From positions 1,775,001 through 1,839,000 of the forward strand of contig NC_135553.1 of NCBI RefSeq assembly GCF_964340395.1: 64,000 nt of DNA, in the 5' to 3' direction. Every line of letters starts with the position of its first letter. The first letter of the stretch is position 1. Shown here in pieces: positions 12,961 to 28,405 of this stretch. Made by a program: the position numbers and the translations under genes. The notes beneath the pieces are model-generated. The model saw only the letters and a list, made by a program, of their open reading frames with translations, ran no database searches and had not been told where the DNA came from. This stretch comes from Glandiceps talaboti. Lineage: Eukaryota > Hemichordata > Enteropneusta > Spengelidae.

Positions 12961-14337
12961 TTGATTTGCAAGCAATACATGACATCTTTAGGGAATTTGT
13001 ATTTTCTTTAAATTTACTTGGCTAGTATTTGATCAAATGATTCCTTTCAACAGCATAGAGTATTTAAGAGGAACTGAGGTAGGTAAACACTATATGTAAT
13101 TTGACATAACTTTCAATCACAACCTGACATATGTACGCTACTTGACAAGCCTGACAACCAGTGTGGCATTTACCCCAACTTGACATGACATGTAACACAT
13201 TGCAGTTTCTTGTGACAAACCAAAATTTTAATGTTGCCTTATCTGTTACTGTGTGTTGTCTCAACTTTATCATTTTGGCAAAAGTAGCCTTTTATGACAA
13301 GGTGTACTAATATACATATGCTATGTGACATAAAAGGACCCCTTATCAAGGCCTGGGATAGGTATGCAGCTAGAGGTAACCACATGGCTAACATGTGTAT
13401 GCTATCTTCCCAGGTAACATGATGGAGTTATCTATGATAGGGTCAATGGCAGGGTAAAAGCACATCACTCATTGCAATATGATATATAGAAATTACCCTG
13501 TAAGTCACAAAAAATATGTCAGTTGCCATTTGAATACAACAATATATCTAATCAACATTTCATACTTCCGATTAATTTAAATAATAAAGGTATAGAGTTA
13601 ACAGACTTGAGGCCAAGGTCAACATGAGGTCAATTCAAACAAGAAGTAAGGCTATACAATACCCATCATATACTATGTTAATGTTTCAAACATGTTGATC
13701 TGTTAGTGTTTTAGTGAAGTAAAGCCCATGATAAAGCTTTCAATAAAGAAAGTTAACCAGACTTAGAGATCTGAGTAGACAGAGTCCCAGTCTGTCTGTT
13801 TTGTTTATACTCGGACCACCAAACAATTGGTGAGGTTTATAGTAAACTTTAAAATGTTGTTGCTCTTCTTAGTCAACAAGTTTGGTTGTATCTGAAACAA
13901 TATAGCATGATCATGATGTAACTGCTAAGATGCAATACATGGTAAATACCTGTATATATGTCATACTTGAAATATAAATAGGTGCTTTTAAGTTAGGTTT
14001 AAGTAAAGATTTTGAGAGATATACTGGCAGTGACAGGGAAGGAGGTATGTTACTTTACAAGTTTATAATTCCTGCTCAAACTCTGTATGATATTTTACAG
14101 GCCAAACTCTCTGTATGAGGTTGTATTGGTCAAACACTGTGAACTGGCCAAACTTTTTACAATGTTGTACTGGTAAAACATTGTATGGTGTTGTACTGGT
14201 TAACTCTAGCTCTGGATATTATACTGGCTTCACATATCTCAATGTTGGGATTTGATTCAACTACCAGGTGCTATAATCCTACAATCATCGTCTTTTGTTT
14301 ATATTTCATCCGTCCACCTTCCATCATTGCCAAGAGT

Positions 14338-16332
14338 TTAGATACCGTCATTGTGTTTCTGTAAGCTCATGTTGGTGAAGCCAACCAACATCTCTTGGAT
14401 TTCATCCACCTGGTAAAAAAATGATAATCAGATATAAAGATATGTATATGTACAGTTTACACATAGACCCTACAAGAAAGAGTTTCGTGTAGGATCTATG
14501 GTTAACAGGTCTGGTGGCTAACAGCAATGTAATAACATTTATATCATCCATTTGTAGAGTTTACTAGAAGGCTGGTGGCTAGTAGCATGTATTGAATAAC
14601 TTAACATATTCATGACTTCTGAGTGCTTTATTGCTTTTACACAATCCAAATTATATATCACTATTTTTTTGGCTATTGTATATGACTCCCACACTGAACA
14701 ATGAAAAAGGGACAAGTTTCAACTTTGTCCTTTGCAATCACACTAATGTAGTAAGTGAAGTGAAATCATGAAATGACACTATCGAAACCAAAGTGTACAA
14801 AAATGTTACTATTTCCTGGAGTGGTGTTCACGCTTTAATAACAATATAATACATACTAGTATGGCAGTAAATTACACAAATACAGCGTACAGATTTAAAG
14901 TACATGTAATAGCAATGACTTGGTACACTTCTCACCTCAGCTTTGGTACTTGTCTCTTGTAATTTGACACACAGTTTTTCTAACTGATGTACTTCACCAC
15001 TTCGTCCCATGCATGACATATACATCTTTAGCATCCCTATAATCTGTAAAATCATAAAAATAATTGTTTAACTTTCCCACAAAAATAAATTTAGAATGGT
15101 ACAATTTTAGTTTGTTTTCAAGAGCTTAAAGGTAATAGGATACTACTCAGTTTACACTGATTAAGAGAGACTGTTTATACAAAATCTACCTAACTGGCCA
15201 TAGGATACCGCTCAGTTTACACTGATTGAGATAGTCTGTTTATACAAAATCTACCTAACCCATAGGATACCGCTCAGTTTACACTGATTGAGATAGTCTG
15301 TTTACACAAAATCTACCTAACCATAGTCTACAAACAAACAGTGACCTCATTTGTATATCAAAATTAAATTGTAATACTTAGATTCTAAAATTTTATAAAT
15401 TACATAAACTTTGCACGTCAGAAGTGAGTTTGTTAAAAGTCTTCATTTCATTTCTTTTGTGGTGTTTTGTTGTAGCATTCTTTTTTAATTTTAAGCACCT
15501 TCAAGAACATTTTAGAAAATAAACTAGAGACATGCAAATATTGACAAACCTCTGTGACTTCCCTCCTCAGTTGTTGTGAGGTATAACATGTACATTCTGC
15601 ATCTCTAGTTAATCTAGAATGTGCCAAGTGTAATGGTGTTCTTCCATTCCTGTCTAGTGCATGTGCATTGGCTCCTCCTTTTAGTAGCTGTGTTACCACA
15701 CCGATATGATTACTGCACACAGCTGTAGACCAAGGAAACACAGAAAGTGGCTGTATGCATACACTGGCAGTTATGACAGATACCTGTACATTTTCACTTT
15801 CAGATATGCACTTAATGAAAACATACATACAGATTTAATTTGAATATGTCCCCATATTGTCACATCCATGCAGAAAGGTCGTATCTGCTACGCAATTGTA
15901 TAGGAAGGTACGACCTTACTGCACTGATGCGACGATATACTAAGAATGACAATCTCAGTCCTTCATAGTTGTAGACATAACTCTAAAAAAGTCTCACATA
16001 TGGAAATGTATAAGTGGTGCTTCCCTTCAAAGACACCTGCAAAGCACTTGGTGAAGTGTAAGCAATTCAACAGGATAGAACTTTAAATTCACCGAAAATT
16101 TTGCCATTTGTACACAGAAATAGTACAGAAATGGTGGTGCTATTCTACATTACCCTTATCTTCTACCTCTTTCTCTCTGCCTCTTTCTCCCTATCGCCAT
16201 CACCTCCATTTATCCATTTCTTTATCTCTCCTTTCCCCATTACCTTTCCATCCTGTCATCTCTAAGTCAACACACCAGTCACTCTCTAAGTCTCCCTCAC
16301 ATGCACACATGCATGCACATACACACACACGT

Positions 16333-16370
<38 letters not shown>

Positions 16371-18914
16371 AGTCACACACACACACACACACACATACAT
16401 GTAATATTCTACTGCTGTCACTGACTATATAGTTATACATCTAAACAGTGGTATACTAGCCTTCCATACTAGCCTACCTAAATGTAATGCAGTGTTTCCT
16501 ATGACATCTTTCAAATTTGGATCAGCACCATGACTTAGCAGAAGTCGTACTGAAAGAAAACAGTAAAATATATATTATTATGCAAATTACTCTAAACAAT
16601 ATGCAAAACATGGCCTTTCATCATATTGTAAACAAATGTAATGGTACAACCAATTTTCTAACTAAGTCATATGAAATTCAGAAACAGCATTACTGAAATA
16701 ACACCAGTATTGTACCACGATTCCTGGTTTAGAATATATTTATGGTGACAAAGAAAGTGGGCAAGATTACGGTACACGGTGCAAAAAGATTTTAAAGTCA
16801 GATTACAATATCAACATCTCAAATTATTTATTTGAAAGATGTATCTTACTCCTATTGAAAAAAAATCGTTGAGAGACAATTTTTTTTCCACAACTTGTGC
16901 AAAGAAGCCTCAAGAGTACATAGAATTGACATGATATAAACCCTAAAGTTGCCTTGTTCAGGGAGACTAATGTATTACACCATTATTTATTTGTATATAT
17001 GAAGGTTATTTTATCACAAGCAGGAAATGTCACCTTCCTTGTCCAAATATTTTGTCTAGACTACATTGATAACATTTTCTGCTTGTGATAAAATAATCTT
17101 TAATCATGAAACCAAGCTGATGAATGTCTTTGGATCCATGATTTGATTTACCCAGTATATGAAATACAACACCATCACAAGGAAATGATGCTGTTCCACA
17201 CATTTCATTATATAGAGAGAAGTTGTTTGACTGTTACTGTGTTTAATTTGAAAATATCGATATCAAGTTTGACATTAGTACTAAAGCTGAAAATTGTGCT
17301 AGCCTCACTGATTATGAAATGACAATATTTGATACACAGACTCTTACCTATATCTTCTACACCCTTGGCTGATGCAATATGTAATGCTGTTCTGTGTTTA
17401 TCATCTGCAGAACTTGGATTCACCCCATCTTCTAGAAGTTTACTAACTGTAAGATAAAAGATTGGAATTTCACATCACATTATAAATATGATTTATTTTA
17501 TCATACTAACTTTGTCATACTTGTTTAGACATAACTCAACTCGGATGGTTTCTAAAAGTACTGACAAGTTTTCACCCTGTTACATGTAACAGAGTATCGG
17601 GTCAGTAAATGAGAGAACATATATATAAATACATATATACATGTATGTATATATACATATGATATACTTATATATAATCTCCCAGTATTTGGAATGAGTG
17701 CTACTTCATCGAGGATGAATGATTCCCCTCATGTCGGCCATATCTGTCCAAGCCAATAGACGAGGATGGATACAGACATAGGGGAATCATGAGTATGAGA
17801 TGACATAGCATGAATGAGAAATACCGGGAGATTATTTATTTATTTTATACATAGTCCCACTATTTTTTTGACAATTTTAAACTAAAATATTCTCAAACTT
17901 ACACTGAATACACATTAATTTTAGGAAGTGATGGGGCTACAGAGCTCAGCTGTTATGTTCATTCAGTTTCCAGAATGTAGTCACCATTGAGTGCCACATC
18001 ATCAATTTTCTTTTCAATGTGATTTAATTTGTACAATATATATATGGGACGACACACACGGAATCTACCAGTTGATATGTTAGCTCATCTGGCTAGAGCA
18101 CTGGCTAGTATTCAGGGGACGTGGGTTCGAATTTGACATTTATAACTGCAGCCACTTATTTCAATTCAGGACAGCAGTATGAAAATATCACTGACATTAG
18201 TGATACTTCCATTACTGAACTGAGGCTATTTCATACAAGTTGGTGGGTCTATTATCTCAATAATAGATAAACGGTGTAGCGCCAAACCCAATGTATGGTC
18301 AGAGGTTCTATTGAAAGCCACAATAAAGTTAGGTGGTGTAAATTTAGGTATGAAAATAATCAAGTATAATAAAAGCATTTAGATTTGCAACTCTTCCAAT
18401 AGCAGCATGCATTGTGATGCACAAAAGACTGCAAATGGAATTCCTTTACCAGTGGAAACATTCAAATAAAATAATAAATTAAAAATTAAAAAAAAAATCA
18501 AAATAAGAAAATGAAGATAATAAAAAGACAATTACCCATATTATAATCACCAGCAGTGACTGCACTGTGTAACTTCTTGCCAGCTTGCCACTCCTTTCCA
18601 AGTGGATTCGTGTGTAACACAACAGCACCTCGTCGACACACTAACCTTGACCTCCGACTTGTCTTAATTTTACTAGTATATTGTTCATGGCCAGGTGCAA
18701 ATTCATGTCCAGCCCCAAAATAGTCGAACGGTACTACACTCAAATAATTTAGTCCGCTAGGTGTATCTCGTGTCCATGAGCTAAAATCGATGCGAAAACC
18801 TGCTTCATCGGCCTCGCTACTTGCAGAACATGCAGATACTGACAAATTGTACTCCCCCTCCTCTGAACTACACGACTTTTCAGGACTTTCTTCAACTACT
18901 TCTGAGTCCCCCAT
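14338..18914 (-). CDS. ANKRD54: ANKRD54 ankyrin-repeat protein
   Basis: Ankyrin-repeat adaptor; the mammalian protein (Lyn-interacting ankyrin repeat protein) shuttles between nucleus and cytoplasm and binds SH3 domains of Lyn/Btk-type kinases. Six exons on the minus strand: 18536-18914, 17348-17446, 16478-16549, 15550-15722, 14936-15043, 14338-14409. All phases agree and give 300 residues, the human length. Ankyrin motifs are clear: ADDKHRTALHIA in exon 2, SHGADPNLKD and GNTALHL in exon 3, GGANAHALDRNGRTPLHLA in exon 4. The C-terminal LCVKLQETSTKAE/VDEI and MSLQ match the human tail. Exon 1 encodes an acidic, Ser-rich N-terminus. The start is head to head with ALKBH5, 241 bp away, so the two probably share a promoter region. 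Confidence 0.93.
15135..15325. repeat. Tandem repeat, about 60 bp unit, 3 copies (ANKRD54 intron 4)
   Basis: Three successive copies of aggata-c-ctcagtttacac, tgattgagatagtctgttta and acaaaatctacctaac lie in the intron between exons 4 and 5. Confidence 0.85.
16297..16398. repeat. (AC)n microsatellite in ANKRD54 intron 3
   Basis: About 100 bp of mostly CA dinucleotide, with short CATG and TCAC interruptions. Confidence 0.9.
17002..17101. mobile_element. Short foldback element (MITE-like) in ANKRD54 intron 2
   Basis: Inverted arms 17002-17030 and 17071-17101 share ggttattttatcacaagcag with one or two mismatches around a 40-bp centre. The size and arms fit a small non-autonomous DNA transposon. 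No target-site duplication was identified. Confidence 0.55.
17675..17834. mobile_element. Foldback MITE, 160 bp, in ANKRD54 intron 1
   Basis: The ends TAATCTCCCAGTATTT and its imperfect inverse AAATACCGGGAGATTA bound a segment whose two halves are inverted copies (for example gattcccctcatgt against acataggggaatc). Flanking DNA is TA-rich, so the target duplication cannot be called. Confidence 0.65.
18070..18300 (+). repeat. tRNA-derived SINE-like segment
   Basis: TAGCTCATCTGGCTAGAGCA (18079 onward) resembles an RNA polymerase III A box with a D-arm, and GGTTCGAATTT about 45 bp on resembles a B box. The acceptor stem does not close, so it is not an intact tRNA. About 150 bp of unrelated sequence follows, as in a SINE body. 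The right boundary is uncertain. Confidence 0.5.
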
Positions 18915-21935
<3,021 letters not shown>

Positions 21936-22582
21936 TAATATCAACGGCTTTCTGTAGTTACATCTATTTGAGTTGACTTTACTGTACATACAAAAATAGT
22001 AGCTTTTGTTTATCTAGCTAAGGAGACTTTGTATAAATCTTAACAGTACACAGCATTCTACATAGGACCACATGGTTGGAACATGGAGCTTGACCTTTGA
22101 CCTTTGGAAAATGAAGCGATGGCATCTGGTGATTGTTTTAGTACAATTTTGAAGTCATAAAGAAAAGTTATTTTTTATTTTTTATCTTGGGGGATTTTTG
22201 CCATTGTCATCTTTTGAAGGAAACACTGATTTATAGAAGTACTGGTACATAGCTGATTTGTTTGTCTGGCTATGGACACTTTGTAAAAAGTTTGGACTTT
22301 TGTTAGCTGAGACAGAATCATGGTAAAATAACCAAATCTTTGTAGTAATTTGACCACATGTTCTCAGTTTGACTTTTTGTGTCAGAATAACTATAAAAAA
22401 GGAGAAAACTGATAAAGAAGATGTTTAAACACGTGAAAGGAGGAGTGTTCATGACATGTGACTCTTTAGTTGGTTTTGAGTGAACAAAGAAATCCTAAGT
22501 TACAGGAGAAATGAAGTTGCCTCGGTGTTTCACTCATGGGACATGATTTTTGTTACACACACTCAGACAATTTTAAATGCAC

Positions 22583-22588
22583 AATAAA
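22583..22588 (+). terminator. Candidate polyadenylation signal of ALKBH5 (AATAAA)
   Basis: AATAAA about 650 bp after the ALKBH5 stop, the first good match on this strand. This would give a 3' UTR of about 0.67 kb. Confidence 0.45.
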
Positions 22589-22917
22589 ACAATTATAGAT
22601 GTGTGTCATGCACATTGAGAATGCGGAAGTAGACAGGTTTAATATCCTGTTGATTATTACATATGTACCAGAGAATACTTGCACCGATGTGCACACATAC
22701 TAGTGGTATTATTACATATGTACCAGAGAAAACTTGTGCACACATACATGTACTAGTGGTATTTTCACTGCAGTGCAACACTGAAAACAATTTTGCATAC
22801 CTGCATGCAAATGATATGTAATGAGGATGCAATCGTTCATTGTACACAAAAGCGCATGATCGCCTAGAGTCATATTTTATCGAAATGTGTCATTTCACAT
22901 AAACATATGTAATAATC

Positions 22918-23103
22918 ACAGAACCCCATGCCATGTAAGTTCCAGTGTGGGTACTCAGGAGTATTTGCACTTGTGCTTGCAGTGTTTTTTACTGCACTTT
23001 TACTTACTGCGCATGTGAAAGTACTGCCTCAGAGAACACTGCAAGCATTTGTGCAAATACCCAGAGTACACCACACTTGTACTCGCGCATCATGGGGTTC
23101 TGT
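22918..23103. mobile_element. Foldback MITE, 186 bp
   Basis: Perfect 14-bp terminal inverted repeats (ACAGAACCCCATG type at 22918 and its inverse ending 23103). Inner arms are imperfectly inverted: gtatttgcacttgtgcttgc against gcaagcatttgtgcaaatac. No open frame fits a transposase. Target duplication is not clear. Confidence 0.7.
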
Positions 23104-23277
23104 CATATCATCAGTTGGAAAGTAAACAATTGAAGCCATTAAAATCATCAAGTCCATGTAATATTTTTTAACAGAAGGCTGTTTGTACTACACTGTTAAA
23201 GAATAGCAATGTTTTATCACTTTCAATGTGATTGGGTAGACATATTGTATGTGTTATGTGTGTGTGTGTGTTGTTAG

Positions 23278-23965
23278 TCCCCACCAGACGAAGTCCGGGA
23301 TGGCGACTTATGGATTGGGTTCCGTCCGTCCGTCCACAGCCGTTTCTTGGAGATGCCTGGACCGATTTTTTTCAAACTTGGTACAGGGGCAACATACAAT
23401 GGCATACATATGCACATCAATTTGTTTCATGATACGATCCAATATGGCTGCCTAGCAGCCATTTTGTTTGCAAATTTTCCCTGTCTAAAGCCAAAACTCA
23501 GACATGCTTGAACAGATCTCATTCAGAGTTGGTATTAGGACAGTGTTCTATGACATACGTGTGTATATTCATTGTTGTCATGATACAATCCAATATGGCT
23601 GCCTAGCAGCCATTTTGTTTGCGAATTTTTCATGTCCAAAACCATAACTCAGACATGCTTGAACAGATCTCATTCAAAATTGGTATTAGGACAGTGTTTT
23701 ATAACATACATGTGCATATCCATTTTCATCGTGATACGATCCAATATGGCTGCCTGGCAGCCATTTTGTTTGCAAATTTTCCATGTCCAAAGCCATAACT
23801 CAGACATGCTTGAACAGACCTCATTCAAAGTTGGTATTAGGACAGTTTCTATGACACACATGTGCATATCCATTTTGGTCGTGATACAATCCGATATGGC
23901 TGCCTGGTAGCGATTTTGTTGGTGCAGTTTTCATGTCCAAAGCCATAACTCAGACATGCTTGAAC
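23278..23965. repeat. Dispersed repeat with about 150-bp internal tandem units
   Basis: It begins with ccagacgaagtccgggatgg and gttccgtccgtccgtcc, then about four units containing caatatggctgcctagcagc, cattttgtttgc, aactcagacatgcttgaaca and ttggtattaggacagt. Units differ at 5-10% of positions. The GTCCGTCC head followed by a nested array looks like an interspersed repeat family. It ends at a C homopolymer (23970-23986). Confidence 0.7.
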
Positions 23966-24735
23966 AGGTCCCCCCCCCCCCCCCCCACCGATCCTTTATT
24001 GTTGAAATGTTTATTCTATCACGTCATCTTGAAGAGCAGGCATGTCCCATGTCCAACGAGCAGACACAACATATCTAAGTCTGTTTGATTTAGGTTCACA
24101 AGTGTTGTTGCGTGATCAGAGTAGTGATATCAAGATAAACTGCCAGTTCCTTAAAACCCAATGGCAATCACAGTGGGGCTATGTCATTGTCAATGACTTG
24201 TTAGTGTACATTTGAGTTGGGTCTACCTTTGTGTCAACAATGATATATATCTCATGAGTGGAACACCAAGACAACTTTATTTCTCCAGTGAGTAATATGG
24301 ATTACATTCAGTTGATGATGCCTGTATAATGTTTATGTTTTTCATAGTTATTGATCAAGTGGTTTTTACAGGTCAATTTCAGCTATTTCAGCCATTGTTT
24401 GTTTTCATATGTAGATGAAAGAGGAAAGACTTTTAATGGACATAAACTCAAAATAGTTATTTCCATTACAGGAATTGTTCATGTATTTTATTTCTCCAGG
24501 TTTATTTTCACAATGATATTTATCCCAAAGGATGGATAATCATTGATTAGAAGGGTTTTTGTTCATAATGATAATTATAGAGTTCTGGTTCCTTTCTTGT
24601 TGAGTATAATTCAGAACATAACTTACCCAGGAAAAGACGTGTATTTATTGAATCTTCTCCAGTAAAAGTGATCATTTTAGTTCCACTTTAACTGAGATAC
24701 AGAAGTAGTATAGGCATGGTAAAGTGTCTGTCTTG

Positions 24736-24737
<2 letters not shown>

Positions 24738-24786
<49 letters not shown>

Positions 24787-24820
24787 TGTGTATGTGTATG
24801 TGTGTGTCTGTCTGTCTGTC

Positions 24821-24861
<41 letters not shown>
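24738..24861. repeat. (TG)n/(TCTG)n microsatellite
   Basis: About 120 bp of TG with an internal TCTGTCTG block. Confidence 0.95.
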
Positions 24862-24863
<2 letters not shown>

Positions 24864-24999
24864 CACAACTGAAAGTCTTCAAATATTGTAGCAATTTCAA
24901 TGATAGTATAGTCAGGATGTTACTTTGGATGCCTTGTTAGGAAATTGTTCAATGCAAAGGAGACACTTCAGTGATGTACATACAGGTGTGAGAAAAAAG

Positions 25000-25480
25000 A
25001 AAGTATGTTTTGATCAAAAGACTTTAAACTCCAAAACTACCTGACCAATTACCCTAGTGTTTAGTTTGGATGTGCCTGAGGTCTCAAGATGACGATTTGG
25101 TCAAAGGAAGATGTTCTGATTCTTGATATGCAAATTAGGTTTTGAAATGTAACTTTTGGTCAAAGATTTAATGTTAAAAATTTGCCAATAGACTAAGCTG
25201 ACATGGCAGACTTATACTTTAGGCTGGATAATTCTTTTGGTGTGCCGATAATGCATTTCTATCCGAGATGTAGGGTTTCAATTTTGGTTTTGAAATTAGG
25301 AAGTTATTATGAGATTTTGGTGGAAAGACAGAAAGATGATAAATAGTTTTAACATGGTACTTGGTGGAGATATGACTTTGATATCTAGTTCAGGAATAGT
25401 TTAAAGGTGAACTAATCTTATCATTAATACAGAAATGAGGTCATGAAATGTAATATTGGTCAAAAGCTGTAGCTGGGCAA
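25000..25480. repeat. Diverged low-order repeat
   Basis: Similar phrases recur, such as tttgaaatgtaacttttggtc near 25143 and catgaaatgtaatattggtc near 25442, suggesting old tandem or dispersed copies. No protein is recognisable. Confidence 0.3.
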
Positions 25481-26054
25481 TTTGCACTAACTACAGGCTG
25501 TAAGGCCAGTTTTTGCCATAAGAAAACACCATATAGAGAATTATTTTGTATTTCAAAAGTTCCTTGTACACATCAGTAAGATATGTTACAGTGGGTTGAG
25601 TTGCGCTATAATACCATTGGTATTATTTTCAGTTGTGCGACAAAGACCATTCACTGCATTGGTAGAAATATGTTGTATTCAGTTAAGCTACAATAGATAT
25701 TTTTGTTCACTATTTGAATGGTTACTAAAGTATGTCTTAATATCACATTTAATAATTCAGATATGATACATCTCACAGCTACCAAGTGTGTTGTTGTTAT
25801 TACACTCTCCTGCCTGATGTGCAGATACCTATAAAAAGTAGTTGCAAATACCGGTAACGAACAAGAAATGCCACCATGCACAGTATATGATTGATTTAGA
25901 GTGACTGTCTTCTTCATTCACTTCTTGCGAAGGCAGACTGTCTTTTGACCTGGAAGTTATTTAGGCAGCAGAGGTCACCAGTACTTTGTATCAAATTACT
26001 CGCCTAATGTACAGACACATCATCAAAGTCATCATCAACCCCCACATACAAATC

Positions 26055-26095
26055 CTGACCTCTGACCTCTGACCTGTGACCTCTGAGCTGTGACC
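26055..26095 (-). promoter_or_regulatory. Direct-repeat nuclear-receptor half-site cluster (DR1)
   Basis: Hexamers TGACCT, TGACCT, TGACCT, TGACCT, TGAGCT and TGACC follow each other with single-base spacers from about 26056. Read on the opposite strand this is AGGTCA repeated with 1-bp spacing, the DR1 arrangement bound by RXR, HNF4 and COUP-TF type receptors. It could equally be a simple heptamer microsatellite. Confidence 0.4.
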
Positions 26096-26849
26096 ATGCA
26101 TTGTAATGCCCATAATGCATCACCCATATTAAATACTCTAGATCTCATAATGTGCCTAGTGCCTACACCTACCCAACCATTGCAAGCTATTACACATCTC
26201 CTATTGATTAAAGTAGGACCGATACTATTTCTTTTTTTGTGCCTGTCAGTGATCACTCTGGCATTTAATTTCAAATGCTAAAACCATGCCATTGTGTGCA
26301 TGTATTACACGACTGTCTATTCTATACGGTATGATATCGGTGTTTGATACTGATTTTCTTTGAGATTCATCAATGACTTAGCCCAAAGGTCTTTCATGTA
26401 AGTTTGTATGGAAAGGGGGAACAGAGACTGTGTCATGCATGAAAGAAATTCATTTGCATGGACTTACATTACATATAGACAATATATTTATATCTAAGCA
26501 TTAGTGCCAGGGTCATATTAACAGCATTGTGTAATTATGTGTACATTTGAATGAGTTCTTTTTGCCACTGGAAATCACAATGGAGATTTTTTTCAGTTAT
26601 TGGTATGAGCTGGCAAAAGGCACTGTAGCCGTGACTGTGCTATAATTTTAAGTATTTCTGTTGTTGTTGTTGTTGTTGTTGTTGTTGTATTTTATAAGAC
26701 ATGTTATGACCAAGTGATTGTGCCCACATGTTTATCACAAATATTCTTTTGTTGTGAAAATAGTATAAGTCCTGTTCGGGAAAGCAAATTGTAAAACATG
26801 CATGTATTGCTGAATACATATTATTACTTACTTACTCTTTTTGTTCAAC

Positions 26850-27790
26850 TTACTCAAGTGTGTGATATTGCCCTGTGATGACACTCAAGTGTGTAATATT
26901 GCCCTGTGATGACACTCAAGTGTGTAATATTGCCCTGTGATCACACTCAAGTGTGTGATATTGTCCTGTGATGACACTCAAGTGTGTGATATTGCCCTGT
27001 GATTACACTCAAGTGTGTGATATTGCCCTGTGATGACACTCACGTGTGTAATATTGCCCTGTGGTGACACTCAAGTGTGTAATATTGCCCTGTGATGACA
27101 CTCAAGTGTGTAATATTGCCCTGTGATGACACTCAAGTGTGTAATATTGCCCTGTGATGACACTCAAGTGTGTGATATTGCCCTGTGATGACACTCAAGT
27201 GTATGATATTGCCCTGTGATCACACTCAAGTGTGTGATATTGCCCTGTGATCACACTCAAGTGTGTGATATTGCCCTGTGATCACACTCAAGTGTGTGAT
27301 ATTGCCCTGTGATTACACTCAAGTGTGTAATATTGCCCTGTGATCACACTCAAGTGTGTGATATTGCCCTGTGATCACACTCAAGTGTGTGATATTGTCC
27401 TGTGATGACGTTCATGTGTGTGATATTGCTCCGTTCATTGTGCTCAAGTGTGTGATATTGCCAAGTGATCATGCTCAAGTGTGATATTGCCCAGTGATGA
27501 CACTCAAGAGTGTTATATTGTCCTGTGATGACACACAAGAGTGTGATATTGTCCTGTGATGACATTCAAGAGTGTGATATTGTCCTGTGATGACACTCAG
27601 GAGTGTGATATTGCCCTATTCATGGTGCTCAAATGTGATATTGCCCTATGATGACACTCAAGTGTGTGATATTGCCAGTGATCATACTAATTTGTGTGAT
27701 ATTGTCCAGTGATCATACTAATTTGTGTGATATTGTCCAGTGATCATACTAATATGATTTGTGATATTGCCCAGTGACAATACTAATGAG
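26850..27790. repeat. Minisatellite, 31 bp unit, about 30 copies
   Basis: Unit acactcaagtgtgtaatatt plus gccctgtgatg, exact 31-bp spacing through the centre; copies after 27410 are shortened and diverged. Variants alternate at fixed positions (tgatgac or tgatcac; tgtaat or tgtgat), which allows copy histories to be read. Confidence 0.95.
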
Positions 27791-28221
27791 TTATTACACC
27801 TCAACGTTCTTACACAAGCTGTCATTGGTCAGAATCGAATCACATGACCTACTTTAAATAGACTATTGCCCGTGCGGTGATATTGCCCGCGCGTGCACAG
27901 ACTAATGCCCGGCACTATTGCCCACTGGATTTATTTCGACCATTGCACATCTATTCTGCACATGTTTTCCAGTTTTATGCACTTGAGGTGGCAAACTGAC
28001 TACAGTAAGTCAAACAAGCTTCCCGACAAGCTTATTTCTTGCAGAAATTTTAATAAATACAATTTAAATAGCTCCTACAAATAATGCATGCCATGTCTGT
28101 ATTGCAAGTACAATTTGGAAATGCACCTTGAAAGGGAAACTTTTCTATCGATGACAAATGATGATGAATGAAGAGTAGCTATGTGAATGGTTGGACGAAT
28201 GATGAGTGGACGGTGTAATAA

Positions 28222-28405
28222 AATTAATAACACATGCGCTCATCACAATTTAATGCCTGCCCTCGGGCTGGCACTCTTTACAAAATTTTGATGATGTCCT
28301 TGACTTCGGCTTGGGCATCATCAAAATCTTGGTAAAGAGTGCCAACCCTTGTGCAGGCACTAAATTTTGATATTGACCTTGCTGGCATGTGTTATTATTT
28401 AAATA
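28222..28405. mobile_element. Foldback element, about 184 bp
   Basis: Inverted arms around the 19-bp centre tccttgacttcggcttggg share tggcactctttac, attttgatgatg, tgcctgc and aataacacatg. Arms are about 85% identical. It looks like a non-autonomous foldback transposon; ends and target duplication are not sharp. Confidence 0.6.

Larger units (their letters stand above)
5845..14337. other. Intergenic spacer USP1-ANKRD54
   Basis: About 8.5 kb with no gene I can recognise. It holds minisatellites (6.7, 8.4 and 12.5 kb) and a long TACA microsatellite (9.7-10.4 kb). The only exon-like stretch is 10719-10799, entered separately. The remainder is AT-rich unique sequence with short accidental reading frames. 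Confidence 0.6.

Noticed and set aside
18079-18150. Intact tRNA gene
   Set aside because: A- and B-box-like motifs are present but the acceptor and anticodon stems do not pair; treated as SINE-like.
26850-27790. CRISPR-like array of 31-bp repeats
   Set aside because: Head-to-tail repeats without unique spacers in an animal genome: a minisatellite.
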